This document shows, piece by piece, positions 53,104-62,299 of a stretch of DNA of 64,000 bases; positions within the stretch are counted from its first letter, which is position 1; each line of letters starts with the position of its first letter. The notes beneath the pieces are model-generated. The model ran no database searches, had not been told where the DNA came from, and worked only from the letters and a program-made list of their open reading frames with translations. The stretch is from Burkholderiaceae bacterium 26 (GTDB taxonomy: Bacteria; Pseudomonadota; Gammaproteobacteria; Burkholderiales; Burkholderiaceae), in NCBI GenBank assembly GCA_000955795.1, contig JYOB01000001.1, positions 394,301 to 458,300 of the forward strand, read 5' to 3'. The position numbers and the translations under genes were made by a program.

Positions 53104-55044
53104 GTGAAAGACATTACGGGAAAATCGCTTGCCTTGACGCTGTTCGCCACCGTGGCCCTGGCCGCGTGCGGCGGTGGGGACTCGGGAAGCAACACCGCCA
53201 GCAACGGCGGCAACACCGGCGGCAACACGCCGCCCGCATCCACGTGCGCAGAAACCGGCGTCGATGCCAAGTACGCCTGCCAGACCGGCAGCACCGAGCC
53301 GCTGTACGCCTACCAATGGGCGCTCAAGCAGGCAACCAGCTTCTTCGCGGCGTTCGGCCTGGTGGCCAACGGCACGACCGACATCGACGTGGAAGACGCG
53401 CACAAGGCCGGCGTCAAGGGCCAGGGCGTGAACGTGCTCGTGCTGGACGACGGCATCGACGTGCACAACGAAGATCTGTTCGCCAATGCCAACTCGGACA
53501 TGACGCACAACTTCGACGATGGTTCGAACGATCCGACACCGGCAGACATTCCCGCGAACATCAAAGACGCGCATGGCACCAACGTGGCCGGCATCATCGC
53601 CGCGGCGCAGAACGGCAAGGGCGTCATGGGGATTGCTCCGCGCGCAACGCTGGGCGGGGCGCGCTTTATCGGCGCGGCGAACCCCGACATCACCGCGGCC
53701 TACGGCGGCGCCGACTGGTCGAAGAACGGCCACATCATCAATGCCTCGTACGGCGCGAACCCGCAGGCACCGCTGGAATACGACACGTCCACCTCGACAC
53801 AGGCAGCGGTGCGCGCCTTCCCGAACCTGCGTGGCGGCCGCGGGCTGGTCATGCTCAAGGCGTCGGGCAACGAATATGAATACATCAACGACGGCGCCAG
53901 CGTTCCGCCGCGCACATGCCCGACCGTGGGCGGCACCGCCGGCATGATCGGCTGCGAGAATCCCGCCAATGATCCGGAAGCCCTGGAGCCTGGCGTGATC
54001 GTTGTCGGCGCGGCAAACGCGCAAGGGATCAAGTCGAGCTACTCCAACGCCGGATCGGTCAACTGGATCACCGGCTTGGGCGGCGAATACGGCAACGGCG
54101 GCAAATATGGTGAAACGGGCAGCGGCCCAAAGATTTTCTCCACCGATCTCAGCGGCTGCGCACGCGGCTACAGCCGAGCCAATCCGGACGACACCTATGA
54201 CTTTGCGATTGCAGGCACCGCCACCAACCTGAAAGACAACGCTAAGTGCGACTACTCGAGCATGAACGGCACGTCGGCGGCTACGCCCACGCTGTCCGGC
54301 GTGGTTGCGCTGATGCTGGCGGCCAACCCCAATCTGACGTGGCGCGATGTTCGCGAAATCCTGCGTGCGACGGCCCGCAAGATCGACACCGACTACGGCA
54401 GCCGTGACGGCCGTAACGCGCGAATCGACCTGCTTACGGGTGCCGCCACGGGCGATACCAGCGCCGCGCTGACTGACGGCGCGACCACCGCGCGGCTGGA
54501 CTACGGCTGGCAGACCAATGCCGCCGGCTATGCATATTCCACGTGGTACGGCTTCGGTCTGGTCGATGCATCAGCGGCGGTGAAGATGGCCAAGGCCACT
54601 GTCACCTACAAGCCGGCCGCTCTGTCGGTGCCGGACTTCGCGGCGGCCTTTGCTAACGTCAACCAGCTGAACTACGGCGCGGTGCAGAAGCTCGGCCAGT
54701 TCAACGTGTCGGGCACCGACAAGGTCGACGCCCTGCAACTGCGCGTATCGGGTTCGGTGTGCGTGGGCAGTGTCGGCTTCTTTGTGAAGTCGCCCTCGGG
54801 TACGGTGTCGGCGTTGTCCCTGCCCTACAACGGCTATTACAACAACGGCGTCGATACCGTGAACAAGTACGGTCTGGGCAGCTACGCCTTCTATGGCGAG
54901 AACGCAGCCGGCACGTGGGAGGTCTACGCCGTAAGCGGCGTGCCGACCAACGCCTGTTCGACATACCAGCCCCAGGGCGGTACCCACACCGTGCCCCTCG
55001 CCACGCCGCTGGCCGTGGAGTATCGCGTGATTGCTGCCAAGTGA
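53104..55044 (+). CDS. Kexin-like subtilisin (S8) lipoprotein with C-terminal P domain
   Basis: 646-residue exported serine protease. Lipobox LAAC with acyl-Cys at 22, then a Gly/Asn/Ser-rich linker (24-45). The triad is in DDG (115-117), HGT (His 157) and GTSAATP (Ser 391), with oxyanion Asn 256 (SGN). The QWAL...DIDV..A..GVKGQGVNVLVLDDGID opening is the kexin pattern, and residues about 510-646 match a P/Homo-B domain (VKSPSGTVSAL, then YAFYGENAAGTWEV). No inhibitor I9 prodomain is visible. The start is GTG 53104 with GGGGG before it. It is followed after 22 bp by a small exported protein gene. Confidence 0.88.
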   Translation: MKDITGKSLALTLFATVALAACGGGDSGSNTASNGGNTGGNTPPASTCAETGVDAKYACQTGSTEPLYAYQWALKQATSFFAAFGLVANGTTDIDVEDAHKAGVKGQGVNVLVLDDGIDVHNEDLFANANSDMTHNFDDGSNDPTPADIPANIKDAHGTNVAGIIAAAQNGKGVMGIAPRATLGGARFIGAANPDITAAYGGADWSKNGHIINASYGANPQAPLEYDTSTSTQAAVRAFPNLRGGRGLVMLKASGNEYEYINDGASVPPRTCPTVGGTAGMIGCENPANDPEALEPGVIVVGAANAQGIKSSYSNAGSVNWITGLGGEYGNGGKYGETGSGPKIFSTDLSGCARGYSRANPDDTYDFAIAGTATNLKDNAKCDYSSMNGTSAATPTLSGVVALMLAANPNLTWRDVREILRATARKIDTDYGSRDGRNARIDLLTGAATGDTSAALTDGATTARLDYGWQTNAAGYAYSTWYGFGLVDASAAVKMAKATVTYKPAALSVPDFAAAFANVNQLNYGAVQKLGQFNVSGTDKVDALQLRVSGSVCVGSVGFFVKSPSGTVSALSLPYNGYYNNGVDTVNKYGLGSYAFYGENAAGTWEVYAVSGVPTNACSTYQPQGGTHTVPLATPLAVEYRVIAAK

Positions 55045-55066
55045 GCCCGTTCGGAGACCATTCAAC

Positions 55067-55552
55067 ATGATCAATACAACCCTGATGAAGACCGTGGCGC
55101 TGGCGGCGCTCCTCTCGATGGCTTCGGCGTGCCAGGCGGCCGACCTGACGGTGGGCAAACACCTGAACACGCAAGAGCTGACGCAATACGCAAGCGCACC
55201 GACGGTGCAGATCGAATCGCAGTCGTTCAAGGTGCTCTCCAGCGGCACGCGCACCAAGGCAGCGGGCGCGGCATCCTCAGCCGTCACGCAGGTGGTCAAT
55301 GAGCGTGGCGTGGTGGGCGAGAGCCGCAACGAGGTGGTCGTCTCGCAAGTGCCAGTCGACAGCGTGCGCCAGGCAGTGAGCGGCCTGCCGGCAACGCCGG
55401 TATCGGCGGAGTATTACGGGCACCTGAACATCAGCACCCTGCGTTTTGCTTCGTTCCAGGATGCCGTGAATGCGCGTGCGCAACTCAAGAAGACGCTGCC
55501 GCAGGCGCGGGTGGACGTTCCGATCCAGTACGCCAAACCCGTGGCGCGCTGA
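55067..55552 (+). CDS. Small exported partner protein of the protease
   Basis: 161-residue exported protein that I do not recognise. Signal peptide about 1-24 (AALLSMASACQA-AD). The mature part has a first segment with many Ser/Thr/Val, then HLNISTLRFASFQDAVNARAQLKK, a strand-helix-strand pattern resembling the ferredoxin-like fold of subtilisin propeptides. Because the neighbouring protease lacks a prodomain, it could be a separately encoded chaperone/inhibitor; this is inference. It starts 22 bp after the protease stop with GGAG upstream and is followed by a strong terminator, so the two form one transcript. Confidence 0.65.
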   Translation: MINTTLMKTVALAALLSMASACQAADLTVGKHLNTQELTQYASAPTVQIESQSFKVLSSGTRTKAAGAASSAVTQVVNERGVVGESRNEVVVSQVPVDSVRQAVSGLPATPVSAEYYGHLNISTLRFASFQDAVNARAQLKKTLPQARVDVPIQYAKPVAR

Positions 55553-55576
55553 TCAACCTCCGTCCGGTCACACAAG

Positions 55577-55604
55577 ACGCCCCGCCTCCGTGCGGGGCGT
55601 TTTT
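55577..55604 (+). terminator. Rho-independent terminator after the protease unit
   Basis: Stem ACGCCCCGC / GCGGGGCGT (55577-55585 and 55592-55600), 6-base loop, then five T. It is 24 bp after the small exported gene. Confidence 0.88.
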
Positions 55605-55652
55605 CATGGAGCGGCGTATCATCCCGGCCTTTTCCCCAGTCAGGACAACACC

Positions 55653-57059
55653 ATGACCAAGGCCACAGGCAGCTTCGAAGCGCTGGCCGCACGCGAAGGC
55701 GGCCTGCAGCACCGTCTTTCTTCTGCGCAACTCGCCATGATCGCCATCGGCAGCGCGATCGGCACCGGCCTGTTCCTGGGTAGTGGCGCGGCCATCCAGT
55801 TGGCCGGCCCGGGCGTGATTGCAAGCTACGCCATCGGTGCGCTCATTGCGCTGCTGCTCATGGGCTGCCTGGCCGAGATGGTTGTGGCCCACCCGACCAC
55901 CGGCTCTTTTGGGGCCTATGCCGAGCATTACGTCAGCCCGCTCGCCGGCTTCCTGGTGCGTTATGCGTATTGGGCGGCGGTCGTCTTCGTGATCGGTGCG
56001 GAGGTGACGGCGGTGGCGGTATACATGGCGTACTGGTTTCCGGGCGTGCCGGCGTGGGTATGGATCGTGGGGTTCTCCGCCGTGCTCGTGTGGATCAACG
56101 CCAGCAGTGTCGAGGTATTCGGCGTGGCCGAATACTGGTGCTCGATGATCAAGGTGGTGGCGATCGTCGCGTTTCTGGCAGTGGCGAGCTATGCCATTCA
56201 CCGCGCACCCGCAGGCGGGCCGATCGGCTTTCACAACTACGTGAGCGCGGGCGGCTTTGTGCCGCACGGCTGGAATGGCGTGTGGTTCGGCGCGGTGGTC
56301 AGCATCTTCAGCTTCTTCGGTATCGAGCTGATTGCCGTGGCCGCCGGTGAAGCGCGCGAGCCCGAAGCAGCCGCCACCCGCGCATTCCGCTCCACGCTGT
56401 TCCGGCTGGTGTTCTTCTACCTCTGCACGCTCGCGCTGATGCTGGCCGTGGTGCCGTGGCAGCAGGCCGGCACAGGCAAGAGCCCGTTCGTGCGCGTAAT
56501 GGAGATCCTCGGCATTGCCGGCGGAGCGGGCGTGATGAACTTTGTGGTGCTGACGGCGGCGCTGTCGTCGATGAACGCGCAGTTGTATGTGTCGACGCGC
56601 ATGCTGTTCAGCCTGGCACGTGGCGGGCAGGCCCCCAGGGCACTCGGTGTGGTGAGCCAGCGCGGCGTGCCGCTGCGCGCGCTGGCCGTGTCCAGTTCCG
56701 GGGCTGCGCTGGCGGCCGTGCTCAGTGTGGTGCTGCCGGGGCACTCGTTTCTTCTGATGATGGCGCTGGCGATGTTCGGCGCGCTCTTTACGTGGCTCGT
56801 CATCTTCATCACGCACCTGCGCTTTCGCCTCGCAGCGGAACGCGAAGGGCGCACGCTGCGGTTCCGCATGTGGGGCTTTCCGGTGCTGACCGTCATCGGA
56901 GCCGTCGCGATGGCGGTCATCATCGTCAGTACGGCGTGGATGGCGGATTTCCGCATGACGCTGGTGGTGGGCGTGCCGTTCCTGCTGGTGATGGCGCTGG
57001 TATTCCGGCAGGCGCGGCTGGGGGAGTCGCCCGCGCGTCAGCCCTCTGCGCGCAACTGA
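55653..57059 (+). CDS. Amino acid permease (APC superfamily)
   Basis: 468-residue transporter with 12 helices and the APC opening IAIGSAIGTGLFLGSG in helix 1. It imports one or more amino acids by cation symport; specificity is not visible. The start is ATG 55653 after CAGGACAACACC. It follows a strong terminator, so it has its own promoter. It is convergent with the M20 amidohydrolase gene; the two genes overlap by 22 bp at their 3' ends. Confidence 0.9.
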   Translation: MTKATGSFEALAAREGGLQHRLSSAQLAMIAIGSAIGTGLFLGSGAAIQLAGPGVIASYAIGALIALLLMGCLAEMVVAHPTTGSFGAYAEHYVSPLAGFLVRYAYWAAVVFVIGAEVTAVAVYMAYWFPGVPAWVWIVGFSAVLVWINASSVEVFGVAEYWCSMIKVVAIVAFLAVASYAIHRAPAGGPIGFHNYVSAGGFVPHGWNGVWFGAVVSIFSFFGIELIAVAAGEAREPEAAATRAFRSTLFRLVFFYLCTLALMLAVVPWQQAGTGKSPFVRVMEILGIAGGAGVMNFVVLTAALSSMNAQLYVSTRMLFSLARGGQAPRALGVVSQRGVPLRALAVSSSGAALAAVLSVVLPGHSFLLMMALAMFGALFTWLVIFITHLRFRLAAEREGRTLRFRMWGFPVLTVIGAVAMAVIIVSTAWMADFRMTLVVGVPFLLVMALVFRQARLGESPARQPSARN

Positions 57060-58237
57060 TCCTCCACCAGCGCTACCCAGCACGCTGCCCCGATCGGAAT
57101 CAGCTTGTCGTTGAAATCGTAGCCGTCGTTGTGCAACGAGCAGCCGACCCACTGGCCGCCCAAACCGTTGCCCAGCGCGAAGTAGCAGCCTGGGCGCTTC
57201 TCCAGCATCCAGGCAAAGTCTTCACTGCCCATCTGCGAAGACGGCGGCACCTGGATGACGCGCTCCTCGCCCAGCACGCTCGCCACGGCACGGCGCGCGA
57301 TAGCGGTCTGCTCGGGTGTATTGCAGATGGCCGGCACCAACCGCTCGTAGACGATCTCCGCGCGCACGCCATAGGATGCGGCCTGGTGCGTAATGACCTC
57401 GCGGATGCGCGTCTCCAGCAGCTCGCGCACCTCCGGCTTGGTGGCGCGCACGCTCAACTTGAGCATGGCCGTTTCAGGGATGATGTTATGGGTCGTCCCG
57501 GCCTGCATCTGCCCAACACTGATGACGGCCGCATCCACAGGCGCGACATTGCGCGAGACGATGCCCTGCAACGCCACCACCGTCGCCGCCAAAGCCAGCG
57601 TCGGATCCACAGCCAAGTTAGGCATGGCACCATGGCCGCCGCGCCCGCTGAAAGTCACGGTCACACGATCTGACGAACCGCCCAGCGGGCCGCTCTGCAC
57701 CACGGCCACGCCCAGCGGCAAGCCGGGCGCGTTGTGGAAAGCGTAGATGCCATCGCACGGGAAGCGCTCGAACAGGCCGTCCTCCATCATGGCCACGGCG
57801 CCGGTCAGGCCCTCTTCATCGGGCTGGAAGATGAGGTTCAGGGTGCCGTTGAAGTTGCGCGTGGCCGCCAGGTGCTCGGCGGCGGCAAGCAACGTGGCGG
57901 TATGGCCATCGTGGCCACACGCATGCATGCGACCGTCCACCTGGCTGGCGTAGGGCAAGCCTGTGCGCTCCTGCATGGGCAACGCATCCATGTCGGCGCG
58001 CAGGCCGATCGTGCGCTTGCCGTTGCCAACCTTCAATTGCCCCACCAGGCCGTGGCCACCGACGCTGTGCACGTCATAGCCCCATTCACGCAGCAGACCG
58101 GCGACGAGCTGGGAGGTGTGCGGCACGTCGGCACCCAACTCCGGATTGGCATGGATGCGATGGCGCAGTTCGGCAAAGCGATCAGCGCCCAAGTGCAGGG
58201 CCTGGGGAATGCTGGGTGAATTCGGATCGAGGTACAT
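57038..58237 (-). CDS. M20-family amidohydrolase (hippurate-hydrolase type)
   Basis: 399-residue metal-dependent aminoacylase of the IAA-amino-acid/hippurate hydrolase group. The metal motif HACGHDGH, the DEEG catalytic region and a later GSEDFAWM ligand stretch are present, followed by the small dimerisation domain pattern. It cleaves N-acyl amino acids. It lies 53 bp downstream of the MHS permease on the same strand, suggesting uptake and hydrolysis of one amino-acid conjugate. The nearby LysR gene is the probable regulator. Confidence 0.88.
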   Translation of the reverse strand: MYLDPNSPSIPQALHLGADRFAELRHRIHANPELGADVPHTSQLVAGLLREWGYDVHSVGGHGLVGQLKVGNGKRTIGLRADMDALPMQERTGLPYASQVDGRMHACGHDGHTATLLAAAEHLAATRNFNGTLNLIFQPDEEGLTGAVAMMEDGLFERFPCDGIYAFHNAPGLPLGVAVVQSGPLGGSSDRVTVTFSGRGGHGAMPNLAVDPTLALAATVVALQGIVSRNVAPVDAAVISVGQMQAGTTHNIIPETAMLKLSVRATKPEVRELLETRIREVITHQAASYGVRAEIVYERLVPAICNTPEQTAIARRAVASVLGEERVIQVPPSSQMGSEDFAWMLEKRPGCYFALGNGLGGQWVGCSLHNDGYDFNDKLIPIGAACWVALVEDQLRAEG

Positions 58238-58290
58238 GGTGCTAGGTCAGAGGCGAACTGGGTAAAAGCAACGATGGCGCGGTATCAATC

Positions 58291-59586
58291 TCAATCGCGG
58301 CCGGGATACGTCGGGAACAGCGTGAGCGCGCCCAGGCTGATTGCACTGCTGGCCAGCAGATACCAGGCCGGTGCCATCGGGTTACCGGTTACGCCCAGCA
58401 ACCACGTAACGACGAGCGGCGCAAAGCCGCCGAACACGGTCACCCCCAGGCTGTACATCACCGACATGCCGGTTGCGCGATGCTGGCGCGGGAAGGCTTC
58501 CATCAGCAGCGCCGCGCCCGCGCCATTGCTGACCGACATGAACGTCACGCCCAGCGCGATCAACCCCATGGTGAGAGCCAACCCCGCACCGGAAGACAGC
58601 AGCACGAAGCCTGGGTACGTGCACGACAGGCTGACCGCAGACGCGACATACAGCATCGGCTTGCGCGTCGGCAGACGATCGGCCAACAAGCCAAACAACG
58701 GTGACATGACCAGCATGGTCAACCCCGCCACGCACGCCGTTAGAAATGCCGTGACAGGCGGCATGTGCAACGAGTGGATGAGGTACGTGGGCATGTAGAA
58801 GATCAGGATGTACATGGACGCAGTGGCCCCCGTCATCAGCAGCATGCCCAGCACCAGCGTGCGCGCATGCTGGCGAAGCACGTCGACCACGCTGCCGTGC
58901 GGGGCGGCCTCGTGCGTCTCCTTCAGATGCCGGCGGATGTACATGCCAACTGGCGCGATCAGCAAGCCCAGCAAGAACGGCAGCCGCCATCCCCAGCTCT
59001 GCAGTGCCTCGGGGCTGAGCACGGCGCTCACACCGGCCGCACTCAACGCGCCGAGCAGCGCCGCCGCGCCCTGCGTGGCCGCCTGCCAGCTCACCAGGAA
59101 GCAGCGCCGGCCCTTGCTGGCCGATTCCAGCAGCAGTGCCGACGCCGCGCCGATTTCCCCGCCGGCCGACAGGCCCTGCAGCAGGCGCCCAAGCACCACC
59201 AGCACCGTTGCCGTCACGCCAATCGTCGCGTGGCTCGGTGTGAAGGCGATCAGCGCGGTGCCGGCCGTCATCAATGCAATCGTCAGTGTGAGTGCTGCCT
59301 TGCGGCCACGCCGATCAGCCATGTTGCCGATCAGCACGGCGCCCAACGGGCGCATGACAAAGCCCGCACCAAAAGTGGCGAATGACAACAGCAACGACGC
59401 CAGCGGGCTGCTCGACGGAAAGAACAATCGCCCGATGGTGGCGGCAAAAAAGCTATAGACCGTGAAGTCGTACATTTCGAGCCCGTTGCCGATGGCGGCG
59501 GCAACGACAGCGCGGCTGGAATGTGGGGGCACGGTGGTGGTGCCTTGGCGCGGGGCGCCAGCGGGCACGGCGATCTGGGCATCCAT
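58291..59586 (-). CDS. MFS metabolite:H+ symporter (MHS family)
   Basis: 431-residue transporter with 12 helices and the MHS pattern GNGLEMYDFTVYSFFA at its first helix plus the DRRGRKAAL loop. Family substrates are citrate, proline, shikimate or ketoglutarate. The start at 59586 is chosen at the conserved MDAQIA, not the long upstream frame. Divergent from LysR (59842) and probably in one transcript with the M20 gene, so it likely imports that enzyme's substrate. Confidence 0.87.
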   Translation of the reverse strand: MDAQIAVPAGAPRQGTTTVPPHSSRAVVAAAIGNGLEMYDFTVYSFFAATIGRLFFPSSSPLASLLLSFATFGAGFVMRPLGAVLIGNMADRRGRKAALTLTIALMTAGTALIAFTPSHATIGVTATVLVVLGRLLQGLSAGGEIGAASALLLESASKGRRCFLVSWQAATQGAAALLGALSAAGVSAVLSPEALQSWGWRLPFLLGLLIAPVGMYIRRHLKETHEAAPHGSVVDVLRQHARTLVLGMLLMTGATASMYILIFYMPTYLIHSLHMPPVTAFLTACVAGLTMLVMSPLFGLLADRLPTRKPMLYVASAVSLSCTYPGFVLLSSGAGLALTMGLIALGVTFMSVSNGAGAALLMEAFPRQHRATGMSVMYSLGVTVFGGFAPLVVTWLLGVTGNPMAPAWYLLASSAISLGALTLFPTYPGRD

Positions 59587-59700
59587 CTTGATGTCTCCTC
59601 CAGTCGAGCGGGCTTCTATGAGCGACCCGCAATGCGCTGGATTGAAGGGCAATAGTAGGAGCGGTCGGGCCGATTCCGCCTCTCGCTTTTTTTCATGGCT

Positions 59701-59715
59701 ATAGCTGTTGGCTAT
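59701..59715. promoter_or_regulatory. LysR-type box between MHS permease and LysR
   Basis: ATAGC-TGTTG-GCTAT with T-N11-A core (59702 and 59714). TGGCTAT also occurs twice as a direct repeat (59697-59703 region and 59709-59715). Confidence 0.5.
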
Positions 59716-59841
59716 GGCGGGAGCGCGCATCCGAGCCTGCTCGGCTAGTCCAACGGTCGCCCCCGGAGGATTCCGCAGTACAGTTGCTGGCTGGCGGTGC
59801 GGCATGCCAGCTCTTCGCTGCGCCGTGTATCAAGGACACCT

Positions 59842-60759
59842 ATGAAGCTCAACCAGCTACGCGCACTGGTCACCGTTGCCGAGACGGGCAGCATCCAGGA
59901 GGCTTCGCGCCTGCTTCACATCACGCAGCCCGCGCTCAGCAAGGCCATCAAGGAGCTGGAAACCAGCGTGGGCGCAACGCTGTTCGTACGCTCCAGCAAG
60001 GGCATCCGGCTTACGCCGTATGGCCAGCGCCTGGTCGGGCATGCACGCTTGATCAACGAAAGCGTCAAGCGCGCACGAGAAGACCTGGAAGACATGAAAG
60101 GGGCGGTGACGAGCGAATTGACGGTGGGCGTCACCCCCGTCACCGCGCTCATCGGGCCGGTGGCTGACTGCCTCGTAACCTTCCGGCGCGAATTTCCCAA
60201 TGCGCGGTTGCGCATCCTGGAGGCACGTCCGGGCCAATTGCTGGAACTGCTGCGCGAGGGCGCCATCGACTTTGCGCTGACGTCTCAGTTGCAGACGGGG
60301 GAACGCGGGTTCGACCACACCGTGGTCTGCCGCGCGCAGACGTTGATCGGCGTACGCAAGGGCCACCCGTTGCGCGGCCACCAGCCCCTGCGTGCCTTGC
60401 AGCAAGAAGAGTGGCTTGCCCCAGATTCGCTTACTGACGAGCACTCGCCGCTGTACCGTCTGTTTGCCGATGCCGGTCTCGCCCCGCCCGAACGCGTGGT
60501 CGAATGCAACTCCATGACGCTGCTGCTCGAGCTGTGCTGGAAATCGGACGCCCTGCTTCTGCTGTCGAGCGAATCGACGCGCTCGCCCATCATCCGTCAG
60601 ACGATCGACTTTATCGAGACCGATCAGCCAATGCCCGAGCGCGTCATCTCGCTGCTCACGCGAGACCGCCACGTTCTGACAGCGCTCGGCGCGCGCTTGC
60701 ATGACGCGCTGGCACAGGCGCTGCGGCAGGCGTATCCGGAGCGGCCAACGCAGCCGTAA
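59842..60759 (+). CDS. LysR-family regulator of the permease/amidohydrolase unit
   Basis: 305-residue LysR regulator; helix-turn-helix GSIQEASRLLHITQPALSKAIKELE (about 15-40), effector domain complete. The start at ATG 59842 has AAGGA upstream. Divergent from the MHS permease gene across a T-N11-A site. It is convergent with the metY-like gene (22 bp between stops). Confidence 0.88.
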   Translation: MKLNQLRALVTVAETGSIQEASRLLHITQPALSKAIKELETSVGATLFVRSSKGIRLTPYGQRLVGHARLINESVKRAREDLEDMKGAVTSELTVGVTPVTALIGPVADCLVTFRREFPNARLRILEARPGQLLELLREGAIDFALTSQLQTGERGFDHTVVCRAQTLIGVRKGHPLRGHQPLRALQQEEWLAPDSLTDEHSPLYRLFADAGLAPPERVVECNSMTLLLELCWKSDALLLLSSESTRSPIIRQTIDFIETDQPMPERVISLLTRDRHVLTALGARLHDALAQALRQAYPERPTQP

Positions 60760-60781
60760 ACCAGCGCGGTTCTGCGCCCAT

Positions 60782-62086
60782 TCAGGCGCGCGCCAGCGCC
60801 TGATCCAGATCGGCGAGCAGATCATCGATGTGCTCGATACCGATCGACAACCGGATCGTCTCCTGCCGCACGCCAGCCTTGGCCAGCTCGGCTTCCGAGA
60901 GCTGGCGATGCGTGGTCGATGCCGGATGCGTGGCCAACGACTTCGCGTCGCCAATGTTCACCAGCCGCGTGAACAACTGCAGTGCATCCTGGAAGCGCGC
61001 GCCAGCGGCAAAGCCGCCCTTCACGCCAAACGTAAGCAGCCCCGGCGCCTTGCCAGACTGGTATTTCTGAACCAGCGCGTGGTCGAGATGATCCTCCAGG
61101 CTGGCATGGTTGACCCACTCCACCCTGGCGTGGCCGCGCAGATACCGGGCGATGTGCGCCGCGTTCTGCGTGATGCGGTCGATGCGCAGGCCCAGCGTTT
61201 CGATGCCCTGCAGGATCAGGAACGCGTTGAACGGCGACAGCGCCGCGCCGGTATTGCGCAGCGGCACCACGCGGGCGCGGCCAATGTAGGCCGCGTCGCC
61301 CAGGGCTTCCGTATAGACGACGCCGTGGTAGCTCACGTCCGGTTCGTTCAGGCGCTTGAAGCGCGCCTTGTGCTTGGCCCACGGAAACTTGCCGGAATCG
61401 ACGATCGCACCGCCCAGGCTTGTGCCGTGGCCGCCCAGATACTTCGTCAGCGAATGCACAACGATGTCGGCGCCGTGCTCGAAGGGCCGCGTCAGGTATG
61501 GCGTGGGCACAGTGTTGTCGACGATGAGCGGCACGCCGTGGCGGTGCGCGATCTCGGCCAGCGCGGCAATGTCCGTGATGTTGCCTAGCGGGTTGCCGAC
61601 CGTCTCAGCAAAGATGGCCTTGGTGCGGTCGTCGATCAGCGCTTCGAACGATGCGGGGTCACGCGGGTCGGCAAATCGCGTGGTGATGCCCGACTGCGGC
61701 AGCGTGTGCGCAAAGAGGTTGTAGGTGCCGCCGTACAGCGTGCTGGCCGAGACGATGTTGTCGCCCGCTTCCGCAATCGTCTGGATCGCGTATGTCACGG
61801 CCGCCTGCCCCGACGCCAGCGCCAGCGCCCCGATGCCGCCTTCGAGTGCGGCAATGCGCTTCTCCAGCACATCGTTGGTCGGGTTCATGATGCGCGAGTA
61901 GATGTTGCCCGGCACCTTCAGGTCGAACAGATCGGCGCCGTGCTGCGTGTCGTCAAACGCAAACGCAACGGTCTGGTAGATCGGTACCGCCACCGCGCGG
62001 GTGGTCGGGTCTGCGCTGTAACCGCCGTGGACAGCCACGGTGTCGAGTTTCCAGGCGGAGGCGGTGCTCAAGGACGGCTGCGTCAT
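60782..62086 (-). CDS. metY: O-acetylhomoserine/O-acetylserine sulfhydrylase (MetY/CysD type)
   Basis: 434-residue PLP enzyme of the Cys/Met metabolism family that makes homocysteine from O-acetylhomoserine and sulfide. PLP Lys 215 in HSLTKYLGG, the YxR pattern (YSRIMNPT) and the late ATHPASTTH motif are all present, and the roughly 430-residue length fits MetY rather than cystathionine gamma-synthase. The start is ATG 62086; the open frame continues upstream but overlaps the divergent LysR gene. Control by that LysR is likely. Confidence 0.9.
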   Translation of the reverse strand: MTQPSLSTASAWKLDTVAVHGGYSADPTTRAVAVPIYQTVAFAFDDTQHGADLFDLKVPGNIYSRIMNPTNDVLEKRIAALEGGIGALALASGQAAVTYAIQTIAEAGDNIVSASTLYGGTYNLFAHTLPQSGITTRFADPRDPASFEALIDDRTKAIFAETVGNPLGNITDIAALAEIAHRHGVPLIVDNTVPTPYLTRPFEHGADIVVHSLTKYLGGHGTSLGGAIVDSGKFPWAKHKARFKRLNEPDVSYHGVVYTEALGDAAYIGRARVVPLRNTGAALSPFNAFLILQGIETLGLRIDRITQNAAHIARYLRGHARVEWVNHASLEDHLDHALVQKYQSGKAPGLLTFGVKGGFAAGARFQDALQLFTRLVNIGDAKSLATHPASTTHRQLSEAELAKAGVRQETIRLSIGIEHIDDLLADLDQALARA

Positions 62087-62203
62087 GGTGCGTCTCCGGA
62101 AGGTTGGTCCGGCGAGCATATGGGCAGCCCTGCGGTTGGGGGAACGACCGTTTTTGTCTTTGGTTATGCGCGAAGCGCCGGAATGCAGACGCCGCATGCG
62201 GTC

Positions 62204-62218
62204 ATGCGGATCTCGCAT
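62204..62218. promoter_or_regulatory. LysR-type box between metY and LysR
   Basis: ATGCG-GATCT-CGCAT with T-N11-A core (62205 and 62217), 118 bp before the metY start and 82 bp before the LysR start. Confidence 0.5.
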
Positions 62219-62299
62219 ACCTAGGGTAAACACGTGCCATCTGGCGCGAGCCGAACGGATAGCCTCCACAGCATTGAACGCACCGCGCCGGAGGGGGAC

